Assembly: GCA_028222445.1 (NCBI GenBank)
Contig: JAOISU010000001.1
Span: forward strand, 1-64,000
Length of the DNA stretch: 64,000 nt
DNA from: Candidatus Pelagibacter sp.
GTDB taxonomy: Bacteria; Pseudomonadota; Alphaproteobacteria; Pelagibacterales; Pelagibacteraceae
Reading direction: 5' to 3'
The notes under the pieces were generated by a model. The model had not been told where the DNA came from. It was given only the letters and a program-made list of their open reading frames with translations, and ran no database searches. Positions 56,816 through 64,000 of this stretch are shown here, piece by piece. A program made the translations under genes and the position numbers. The first letter of the stretch is position 1. The number at the start of each line of letters is the position of its first letter.

Positions 56816-58009
56816 TTATATTATCACTTTTAATGCTTGTTCTAAATCTGCAATTAAGTCTTCAACATCTTCAATTCCTGTTGAATATCTAACTAAACCT
56901 TCAGGAATTCCAGCGGCTTTTCTCTCTTCTGCAGTGCATTCCACATGACTAGTTGTAACAGGAGGTCCAACTACAGTTTCAACACAACCTAAGTTTGCTG
57001 CCATATGGGCATACTTAAGTTTTGGTAAAAAAGTTTTAATCGAATTAAGTCCACCTTTAACTGAAAAACTTAACATACCTCCAAAGCCACCTTTCATTTG
57101 CTCTTTTGCAATCTTATGTCCTGGATGAGATGGTAGACCTGGATAATTAACTTGCTCAACTGAAGGATGATTTTCTAAAAACTTTGCAATAATCATCGCA
57201 CTTTCATTTTGTCTTTCAACTCTTAGCTTTAATGTTTTCATGCCTCTTAACAAACTATAAGCATCCATCGGTGCAAGGGTTGCACCATTAATTTCTCTAT
57301 AATGATAAACTTGTTTAACTAAATCTTTATTACCACAAATCACACCCCCTAAAGCATCTGCGTGACCGCCTAAATATTTAGAAGCAGAATGTAAAACAAT
57401 ATCAGCTCCAAGCTCTAAAGGGTTTTGATTAATCGGTGTTGCGAATGTATTGTCAACTACAACTAAAGCGCCTACCTTTTTAGCAGCAGCACTTAAGTTT
57501 TTAATGTCTGTTATTTTAACAGTTGGGTTTGTAGGCGTTTCTAAATACAAAACCTTACAGCCTTTAGCAATTTCACTTAATATTTGTTCATGATCACTAG
57601 TTTCACAAAGACAAACATCAATATTAAGGGGAGGTAAAAATTCATTAAAGATAACATTGGTTCCACCATAACTGTCTTTAATAGATATAATTCTGTCACC
57701 TGGTTTTAAAAAAGTTGCCAATGTATTACTAATTGCGGCCATACCCGATGAAAAACTAGTAGCAGCTTCAGCGCCTTCTAATTCTTTTACCTTATCTTCA
57801 AAGGCTCTAACGGTCGGGTTAGTGTTTCTTGAATAAATGTGACCTTGTTCTTCTCCAAGTGCAACTTTATGCCAAGTATCAATATCTTTATAAGCAAATG
57901 AAACACTGTGAACTACAGGAACTTGCGTGGATCGCTCGTAAAGTTCGTGCTCTTGTTCGCCGCCCCAAATACTTTTAGTGGATTGGCCTATTTTTTTGTT
58001 ATCAGTCAT
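56816..58009 (-). CDS. Transsulfuration-family PLP enzyme (cystathionine synthase/lyase or O-succinylhomoserine sulfhydrylase)
   Basis: Cys/Met metabolism PLP family, 397 aa. SRNTNPTVRAFE (about 60), FSSGMAAIS (about 83), VVVDNTFATP (about 180) and the PLP Lys in LHSASKYLGGHAD (about 205). Members make or break cystathionine or sulfhydrylate homoserine esters; sequence alone does not decide. It may supply homocysteine for the bhmT reaction in this genome. GGAG lies seven bases before the ATG. Confidence 0.85.
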   Translation of the reverse strand: MTDNKKIGQSTKSIWGGEQEHELYERSTQVPVVHSVSFAYKDIDTWHKVALGEEQGHIYSRNTNPTVRAFEDKVKELEGAEAATSFSSGMAAISNTLATFLKPGDRIISIKDSYGGTNVIFNEFLPPLNIDVCLCETSDHEQILSEIAKGCKVLYLETPTNPTVKITDIKNLSAAAKKVGALVVVDNTFATPINQNPLELGADIVLHSASKYLGGHADALGGVICGNKDLVKQVYHYREINGATLAPMDAYSLLRGMKTLKLRVERQNESAMIIAKFLENHPSVEQVNYPGLPSHPGHKIAKEQMKGGFGGMLSFSVKGGLNSIKTFLPKLKYAHMAANLGCVETVVGPPVTTSHVECTAEERKAAGIPEGLVRYSTGIEDVEDLIADLEQALKVII

Positions 58010-58160
58010 AAACAGCTCCTTTTTTTTTTAGCGTTGAATAATTAATGGATAGTTAACTTTACAACTATAAACACGTATAGTTAATTATAATTTTTAAACC
58101 TGTTGTGCTGAAGAGGCCATATCTGTTGACGCCTCAGAGACACAAAACAGACTAATGCTT

Positions 58161-58329
58161 CTAGAATGGTAGCGGGAAGTGGGATCGAACCACTGACCTC
58201 GGGCTTATGAGTCTATCGCCATTAACCCTTGTCACCTCCTCTAGAACAATTACTCCTGTAAATGCTCTCTTTCCTTTCCAGTGATATTGAATCAAATTAA
58301 AGAATCTTAGTTAAGAACCAATGTCATTG
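58161..58329 (-). repeat. 169-base direct repeat A with tRNA(CAT) 3' half
   Basis: On the minus strand it carries CTCATAAGCCCGAGGTC, T arm GTGGTTCGATCCCAC, and acceptor end TTCCCGCTACCA with the CCA encoded. The 5' half of a tRNA is missing. The whole 169 bases recurs at 60609-60777 with the tRNA part identical. It forms the downstream border of the autotransporter gene. Confidence 0.9.
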
Positions 58330-58354
58330 ACACGTATATGCAGCAGATAATTTT

Positions 58355-60454
58355 TTAAAATTTTCCTTTTATTCCAAAAGACGCTTGATAGCTTTCGGTT
58401 TTTTCTTCACTAGATCTTGCGCTAGCAACTGCAAAAAAATCTATATCATTATAAATATTTAAATTTGCACCAACTGAAACTGATGCATAAACATCACTAG
58501 GTGTAGCTGTTGTGTAAGAGACTTTAGTTCCTCCCATACTATAATCTTGGGTTTTACCTGAAATAATTTCTCTTGCTTCAATTCCAGTTTTTAAAAATAC
58601 ATTAGATCTTTCAGAAAATCCTAATGATAAATCTGCTTCAAGTCTTGGTTGAAGTTGAACCAATATAAGTTCATCATATTTATTATATAAAGTTTCGTTA
58701 AAAGACTCTCTCATTTCAGAATTAATGTCTGCTCCTAAAACTAAGTTTAAACTAGAGAATTTTCCAAAATTATTCTTATTTGTTACTGCAGTTCCTAAAT
58801 TAGCAAATAAACTGTAGTATTCTCCCTCAAGAACTCTTTCACCTGTAGATGAAGTTGAGTCTAATAGTTTTCTCTCTGTTTCACTTTTTCCAAAGCCCAC
58901 TATAGCCTTAGTAGATATATCTAAATTTCCAATATTTGAATAATTTGGCGATATCATACCTATCATCATACCTTTTGATGTAATTTTGTGTTCTTTATCA
59001 TCAATATCATTTTCTGTTTGATCAACATTTAGTATTATTTGAGTTTGTTTATTGCTATTTTTTAAGCTCCACCCTGCATTCAACCCTTCTTTTACATTTT
59101 TAAATTTTCTTATTTCAGATGAACTGCCCTTTGAATCTCTTGTAGTTTCTGAATAATATGGTTCTACCCAAACATCATTATCTTGATTAACATTTCTAGA
59201 AATTGAGTTTGTGATATTTGATGTTTTTTGAAATAAGTTTTCACTGGCCATTTCCATAGAACCAATGTTGATTGCGTAAGCTGAACCAGCAACTACTGGT
59301 CTATTATCTAGATCATTAACAGTAAAAGATCCTGTTCCAGATGTTGATATGTAGTAAGATTTAGAGGCACCGACATCCATATTTAGAGTGTAAGATGTTG
59401 TAGAAAGTGAATAGATATCTCCAATTATCACTGAGCCTTCATTTAAATTTAATTCACCAATAACTCCTGTAGGTGCAATAGCTATTGAGGCTGTAGCTGC
59501 TGAAATAGTTCCACTATTGTTTAAAGTTGTAATTGTACCTCCTGTATTCACAACTATACCATAAGCACCAGTTCCAGTTGCTACTGCTTCAATAGTTCCG
59601 CTATTTGTTAAAGTTGTAATTGAAGCTGAAGATCCTGTTCCAGCACCTTGAACTAAAAGAGCCTGTGTCGAGTCTGTTTCACTATTAATTGTTGCATTTG
59701 TAACGCTTGTTATAGACGATGAAATAACACCAGAGTTAATTAAAGTTGTAATATCAGCTGTAGAATAATCAGCAGACGCATTATTACTTATACCTGTTCT
59801 TGTACCATCAATTGTACCAGTGTTACTTAATGTAGTGATCGTAGCAGAAATTATATTATCAGCATCAGCGCCAGCAATATCTCCTTTGTTATATAATCCT
59901 ATTCCATTATAAGTTCCATAAGCACCTGTTAATCCACTATTAGCTGTACCAGTTCCAGTAATTGTTCCACTGTTAGTAAATGTAGTTATGGTTCCACTTG
60001 TATTATTAACCCCTCTTGCAGTTCCATATCCACTTGATGTTCCTAAAATTGCTCCACTGTTATTAAAAACAGTAATTGTTCCTCGACTATTAAATATACC
60101 GTAAGAATTTCCATCACCTGCAGTTGATCCTGATGTAGTTGATGTAATATTTCCAGAATTGATTAAAGAATCAATTGTTGTAGCAGTTCCAGTGTAAACG
60201 CTTCCTATGCCATAAGGATTAACTGTCCCAGTAGATGTTACATCGATATCAAAAGCACTGTTGATAGTTACACCTGCTACATCCGATACATATATACCAA
60301 CTCCGGCTCCTGCAACGGCTGAGTCTTCTGCTGTAATGGTATCATCCGCTGTAGGTGCAATTGCTTGATTGGCAACAGCTGTGATAGTATCAGCAACTAC
60401 AGGGGTGAATACAAAGCTGTAAATTATTAAAAATGTTAAAATTTTTTTTGTCAT
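58355..60454 (-). CDS. Autotransporter-like surface protein
   Basis: A 699 aa protein. A signal peptide (to about residue 21) and a passenger rich in Thr, Ser and Gly with tandem ITTLNNSGTI-type repeats of about 20-25 residues (about 95-340, at least eight copies), the beta-helix style of adhesins. From about 430 the C-terminal part has alternating strands and ends in QASFGIKGKF, the aromatic-terminated signature of an outer-membrane barrel. Composition differs from neighbouring housekeeping genes, and it is enclosed by the two 169-base repeats. Confidence 0.8.
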   Translation of the reverse strand: MTKKILTFLIIYSFVFTPVVADTITAVANQAIAPTADDTITAEDSAVAGAGVGIYVSDVAGVTINSAFDIDVTSTGTVNPYGIGSVYTGTATTIDSLINSGNITSTTSGSTAGDGNSYGIFNSRGTITVFNNSGAILGTSSGYGTARGVNNTSGTITTFTNSGTITGTGTANSGLTGAYGTYNGIGLYNKGDIAGADADNIISATITTLSNTGTIDGTRTGISNNASADYSTADITTLINSGVISSSITSVTNATINSETDSTQALLVQGAGTGSSASITTLTNSGTIEAVATGTGAYGIVVNTGGTITTLNNSGTISAATASIAIAPTGVIGELNLNEGSVIIGDIYSLSTTSYTLNMDVGASKSYYISTSGTGSFTVNDLDNRPVVAGSAYAINIGSMEMASENLFQKTSNITNSISRNVNQDNDVWVEPYYSETTRDSKGSSSEIRKFKNVKEGLNAGWSLKNSNKQTQIILNVDQTENDIDDKEHKITSKGMMIGMISPNYSNIGNLDISTKAIVGFGKSETERKLLDSTSSTGERVLEGEYYSLFANLGTAVTNKNNFGKFSSLNLVLGADINSEMRESFNETLYNKYDELILVQLQPRLEADLSLGFSERSNVFLKTGIEAREIISGKTQDYSMGGTKVSYTTATPSDVYASVSVGANLNIYNDIDFFAVASARSSEEKTESYQASFGIKGKF

Positions 60455-60608
60455 CGTAAGTGATTAAAATCACTAGACGACTTAGAATAATGAATTTTAA
60501 GATTAGATAATTATATAATATTTTAAATTTGTAAATATAAAATAACCAAGTTTATTAATTCATCAGTAAATATTTGGAGCACTATTGGAGCAAAATGATA
60601 TCAATAGT

Positions 60609-60777
60609 CTAGAATGGTAGCGGGAAGTGGGATCGAACCACTGACCTCGGGCTTATGAGTCTATCGCCATGAACCCTACTCACTCACTCTAGAACAATTA
60701 CTCCCGTAAATGCTCTCTTTCCTTACTGTGTGTATTGAATCAAATTAAAGAATCTTATTCAAGAACCAATGTCATTG
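60609..60777 (-). repeat. 169-base direct repeat B with tRNA(CAT) 3' half
   Basis: Same unit as 58161-58329, in the same orientation 2448 bases away. TTGGAGCACTATTGGAGCA follows directly on its plus-strand right side (60774-60792) and also occurs at 60575-60593 on its left. Such short repeated blocks near att sites can be recombinase arm sites (inference). Confidence 0.9.
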
Positions 60778-61073
60778 GAGCACTATTGGAGCAATAGAGG
60801 TACCAGACCCATCTCAAATTTAACAAATACGTTTAGAGGTACCAGGTGGATTTCAAACTTAGGTACTTACTATTTAGTCTATAGTCTAAGTTCTAGACGT
60901 TTATAGACTTAGTTTTCAAAAAAATTTTGTAGAAGGATGAACTAATTGTTGTTTTTCTGAGGCAGCACTTTAAAAGCCTTTATCTTGATGTGTCACTGTA
61001 AGCTAAATCAATTCAACAATAAACAAGGAAAAGTGATACATAACGCGTGAATCATTAACAAAAGGAATAAACT
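60778..61073. other. Gene-free gap before the old-yellow-enzyme gene
   Basis: About 300 bases with two AGAGGTACCAG blocks (60797-60807 and 60835-60845) and a GTCTATAGTCTAAG palindrome-like stretch (60878-60891) but no supportable gene. AAAGGAATAAAC at the end forms the ribosome site of the next gene. Confidence 0.6.
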
Positions 61074-62171
61074 TTGAAACTTTTATCTGAACTAAAACTT
61101 GGCAACTTAACATTAAAAAATAGAATTATTATGGCTCCGTTAACTAGAATGCGAGCTAAGCAACCTGGAAATATCCCACAAGAATTAAATGCAACTTATT
61201 ACGCACAACGTGCAACAGCTGGTTTTATTTTATCAGAAGCAACTCAAATTTCACAACAAGGTCAAGGTTATCCTGCAACTCCGGGTATTCATAGCAAGGA
61301 ACAAATTGCTGGATGGCAAAATGTTACTAAAGCAGTTCATGATAAAGGTGGAAAAATTTTCTTACAGCTTTGGCATGTAGGAAGAATTTCTCATACTTCA
61401 TATCAAGTAGATGGAAAATTACCCGTTGCCCCTTCTGCAATACCTGCAAAAAATAGCGGAACTTATACTGCTGATTGGCAGCCTACTGAAATTTTAACCC
61501 CAAGAGCATTAGAAATTTCAGAGATAAAAGACATTGTTAATGATTTTAAACATGCCGCTCTAAATGCTAAAGAAGCAAACTTTGACGGTGTTGAAGTTCA
61601 TATGGCTAATGGATATTTATTAGACCAATTTTTACAAGATGGTAGTAACCAAAGAACTGATGAATACGGTGGAAGTGTTGCTAATAGAATGAAATTTCCT
61701 CTTGAGGCTTTAGATGCAGTAATTGATGTTTGGGGTAAAGATCAAGTGGGTGTTCGTCTATCCCCTTATGGAACTTTTAATGGTGTAAGCGACAGTGATC
61801 CTATGAGTTTATTCAATCAAGTGATTGAAGAATTTAATAAAAGAGGCATCATCTATATTAATATGATTGAACCAAGAGCAACGACTGCTGGTGGTGATGA
61901 TAATGTGAATGAAGAAGCACCAAGTACTTCTAGTTTATTTAAAGATAAATTTAATGGAATGTTTATTTCATCAGGAGGCTATACACCTGAAACTGCTGAG
62001 GTTGCTTTAAATGATAATAAAGCAGACGCCATTATGTTTGGTAGATGGTTTATTGCTAACCCTGATCTTCCAGAAAGAATTGCTAAAAAAGCAGAGCTCA
62101 ATAAATACGATAGAGCTACATTCTATGGTGGTGATGAAAAAGGTTACACAGACTACCCTTTTCTATCGTAG
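61074..62171 (+). CDS. Old yellow enzyme family flavin reductase (NemA-like)
   Basis: A 365 aa FMN barrel: KNRIIMAPLTRMRA (about 16-29), LWHVGRISH (about 98-106), a His-Asn-type pair in GVEVHMANGYLLDQFLQDG (about 173-191), and RTDEYGGSVANR. It reduces alpha,beta-unsaturated carbonyls, nitro compounds or maleimides using NADPH. The start is TTG with AAAGGA seven bases upstream. Confidence 0.9.
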   Translation: MKLLSELKLGNLTLKNRIIMAPLTRMRAKQPGNIPQELNATYYAQRATAGFILSEATQISQQGQGYPATPGIHSKEQIAGWQNVTKAVHDKGGKIFLQLWHVGRISHTSYQVDGKLPVAPSAIPAKNSGTYTADWQPTEILTPRALEISEIKDIVNDFKHAALNAKEANFDGVEVHMANGYLLDQFLQDGSNQRTDEYGGSVANRMKFPLEALDAVIDVWGKDQVGVRLSPYGTFNGVSDSDPMSLFNQVIEEFNKRGIIYINMIEPRATTAGGDDNVNEEAPSTSSLFKDKFNGMFISSGGYTPETAEVALNDNKADAIMFGRWFIANPDLPERIAKKAELNKYDRATFYGGDEKGYTDYPFLS

Positions 62172-62234
62172 GTAATAATAATCTATAAGGTTATCTTATA
62201 CTTTTTTAAGTTTGATGGATTATAGTGCTAGTTA

Positions 62235-63119
62235 ATGAATAACTTTTTCTTATTTTTAATTACACTTTTTTGCTGGTCGCCTACTTGGTATGTAATCAAA
62301 TTTCAATTAGGCTACGTTGATCCTTTAGTGTCAGTATTTTATAGATTTTTGATAGCTGCAATAGTTATTTTTGTTTATCTAATTTATAAGCAGAAAAATC
62401 TTAAATTTTCTTTAAACCAGCATCTTTGGTTTTTACTATTTGGGGTTTGTCTTTATTCTCTAAATTATGTTTTCTTTTATCTATCAAATACTTACCTGAT
62501 AAGCGCATTTCCAGCGATTGTCTTTTCAACGGTCGTTATTATGAATATTTTAGGAGAAGGCTTTTATTTTAAAAAGAAACCTTCTTTAAAAACTTTAATT
62601 GGCGCAACTATTGGAATGATTGGGATTATAATCATCTTTAATGATGAGATATTCAACTTTAGCTTAAGTAATGGAACCCATGTTGGATTATTTTTAGCCT
62701 TACTTGGTACATTTAGTGCATCAACAGGTAACATGGTTCACCAAAGAAACTTAAATAATAACTTTTCATTAATACCAACACTTGCGTATTCAATGCTTTA
62801 TGGATCACTGGTCACATTATTTATTACTCAAATAAAAGGTACTGAATTATTATTTGAATATACTTTTAGTTATATTGCATCCCTTGCTTATCTATCAATA
62901 GTTGGCTCAATATTTGCTTTTATATTTTACTTAAGATTGTTAGAGAAAGTTGGAGCTGGACGAGCGGGTTATGTTGGTGTTGTGATGCCTGTACTTGCTT
63001 TATTAATTTCAACTGTATTTGAAAACTTAGAATGGCAGCAAGATTTAATAATAGGCTTACCTATTTTAATAATTGGAGCTGTACTCGTTATTAATCAGAA
63101 AATAAAACCAATAAAATAA
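62235..63119 (+). CDS. EamA/DMT-family transporter
   Basis: A 294 aa protein with ten helices and two EamA halves: FWSPTWYVIKFQLGYVDP and FYRFLIAAIVIFVYLIY at the start, YLRLLEKVGAGRAGYVGVVM in the second half with ENLEWQQDL. Probable exporter of a small metabolite. Same direction as the old-yellow-enzyme gene, 63 bases apart. Confidence 0.85.
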   Translation: MNNFFLFLITLFCWSPTWYVIKFQLGYVDPLVSVFYRFLIAAIVIFVYLIYKQKNLKFSLNQHLWFLLFGVCLYSLNYVFFYLSNTYLISAFPAIVFSTVVIMNILGEGFYFKKKPSLKTLIGATIGMIGIIIIFNDEIFNFSLSNGTHVGLFLALLGTFSASTGNMVHQRNLNNNFSLIPTLAYSMLYGSLVTLFITQIKGTELLFEYTFSYIASLAYLSIVGSIFAFIFYLRLLEKVGAGRAGYVGVVMPVLALLISTVFENLEWQQDLIIGLPILIIGAVLVINQKIKPIK

Positions 63120-63185
63120 ATTATTTTTAGTCTTCTTTAAACTAAACGATATATCAATGTTTTATTAATAACTATTCTAATAACA

Positions 63186-63674
63186 TTAATTGGGCTTGGT
63201 CCAATATCCATAAACACAACGTGTGCCTCGTCTTGAACAATCATAAGTATCATGTAAGACACCATCTTTAACAACCGTTATGTGTTTTGAACAAGATACA
63301 ATTAAAGTCCCACTTGGAAGTTCATCTTTTTTTAAATGAACTTTACAACCTTGTCCAATAAACATTGTTGGCGTCCACTGCCACCCAAGTTTTTCAAGAT
63401 ATTTTTTAACCACCACTCTATGAGTGCCTGATCTTGGGCTATCATTTTTTTGTTTTAGGCTTCTAGCAAGTTTTGTTCTTGATGTAGTTCTAAATTCTTC
63501 ATTTGCCTTATAAAGATCATCATAAATTTTTTGATAAGGAAGATTTGTTACAATTGCAATAGATCTAACTACACAGTCTCCAGCTTTACCTTTATATCCA
63601 GCAGCCGCTCTGCCTCCATCATTGATTTCTAGTTCTAAATTGCTACTTGAAAATAATCTCTTAAAGAAATTCAC
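63186..63674 (-). CDS. Cysteine-peptidase-fold-like protein
   Basis: A 162 aa protein. AGDCVVRSIAIVTNLPYQKIY (about 31-51) places a Cys at a helix start as in papain-like folds, SCSKHITVVKDGVLHDTYD (about 127-145) supplies the His and Asp, and CVYGYW ends the protein. The combination suggests a papain/C39-like peptidase or transglutaminase-type fold, often seen in phage-related hypothetical proteins. Start GTG at 63674 overlaps the upstream stop (GTGA). Confidence 0.55.
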   Translation of the reverse strand: MNFFKRLFSSSNLELEINDGGRAAAGYKGKAGDCVVRSIAIVTNLPYQKIYDDLYKANEEFRTTSRTKLARSLKQKNDSPRSGTHRVVVKKYLEKLGWQWTPTMFIGQGCKVHLKKDELPSGTLIVSCSKHITVVKDGVLHDTYDCSRRGTRCVYGYWTKPN

Positions 63675-63964
63675 GATTTAGTTTTATGATCTAAGATCTC
63701 GATCATACACTGGGTTGCATATTCACGCCATTCACTAGCAGTTTTGCCTTTAAGACTATCAAGCTGTTGCTTGTTACTATTAATGCTTTCTTGGTATTTA
63801 ACTTTATCAGTTTCTTCTAGATTTTTTTCCATGTTAGCAAGATTGGTTTCCATGGCACTAATCCAACCATTACCAAGTTCAACACATTTAACATCATCTT
63901 TCTCATCACAAACTTGCTTGAAGAAATTGAAAATAACATCATCTGTTTTAATCTCTTTGCTCAT
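63671..63964 (-). CDS. Hypothetical helical protein (97 aa)
   Basis: An alpha-helical, acidic protein with a coiled coil around ETNLANMEKNLEETDKVKYQ and two or three cysteines (QVCDEKDD, VKCVEL, TQCMIE). No known family. ATG 63964 is preferred to the TTG at 63976. Coupled to the peptidase-like gene by a four-base overlap, so a functional pair is possible. Confidence 0.55.
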   Translation of the reverse strand: MSKEIKTDDVIFNFFKQVCDEKDDVKCVELGNGWISAMETNLANMEKNLEETDKVKYQESINSNKQQLDSLKGKTASEWREYATQCMIEILDHKTKS

Positions 63965-64000
63965 CTTATCTGCCAAAAATACCTAATTTAACATCATAAT

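Noticed and set aside
58010..58160. SAM riboswitch upstream of the transsulfuration enzyme
   Set aside because: The leader lacks the SAM-II or SAM-V core seen before bhmT and the OsmC gene.
58161..58240. Functional tRNA with CAT anticodon
   Set aside because: The bases before the anticodon loop cannot pair with GCCCG and no AGCGGGA acceptor strand exists upstream on that strand; only the 3' half is present.

Overview
The window looks like a chromosome segment of a SAR11 (Pelagibacterales, Candidatus Pelagibacter-like) marine alphaproteobacterium. The DNA is strongly AT-rich, genes are short and tightly packed with 1-4 base overlaps, and the gene set is typical: a phoB-phoU-pstBACS-phoR block beside a betaine-homocysteine methyltransferase, several tetrahydrofolate-dependent GcvT/DmdA-like demethylases, a Rieske oxygenase, and tandem SAM-II and SAM-V riboswitches. 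Taxonomy is inferred from gene content and style, not from a search.

Layout. (1) 1-13.9 kb is core metabolism: the end of an O-antigen-ligase-like gene; a tight minus-strand operon (Rieske oxygenase, small kinase, nucleotidyltransferase, enoyl-CoA hydratase, CoA-binding protein); a plus-strand MetF-like/GcvT-like pair; class I ribonucleotide reductase nrdA-nrdB behind NrdR-box-like sites; a phosphomannomutase; and a second DmdA-like protein. (2) 14.5-42.6 kb is an accessory region that begins with the 3' half of a tRNA-Thr gene lacking its 5' half. It is filled with small exported or membrane proteins of unknown function: an M16 zinc protease, a five-member tandem family of exported proteins, a secreted caspase-like protease translationally coupled to a trypsin-like protease with acidic repeats, a PDZ-like/pentameric-ligand-gated-channel fusion, a PLP aminotransferase, and a metallopeptidase/beta-lactamase-fold group. 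Two kinds of dispersed repeat sit at fixed positions in front of unrelated genes here. One carries a TAGACACCTGATT core 34-36 bases before start codons. The other, before the exported family, contains a degenerate tRNA(CAT) half. (3) 38.8-50.8 kb is core again: FAD amine oxidase, OsmC protein under a SAM-V riboswitch, bhmT under SAM-II plus SAM-V, and the phosphate regulon with a Pho box, a kinase lacking membrane segments, and a divergent PiT-like carrier. (4) 50.9-58 kb holds a dienelactone hydrolase, 1-Cys peroxiredoxin, Ca/Na antiporter, DMT exporters, cytochrome c and a transsulfuration enzyme. (5) 58.1-60.8 kb is an autotransporter-like gene enclosed by two 169-base direct repeats, each containing the 3' half of a tRNA with CAT anticodon, which looks like a site-specific integration scar. 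(6) 61-64 kb has an old-yellow-enzyme reductase, another DMT exporter, and a probable cysteine-peptidase-fold protein.

How it fits together: glycine betaine and methylated-compound catabolism (BHMT, GcvT-like demethylases, MetF-like, Rieske), phosphate scavenging, and an envelope-focused accessory region apparently assembled from small modules bounded by tRNA-derived or leader repeats. No integrase or transposase is visible in the window.
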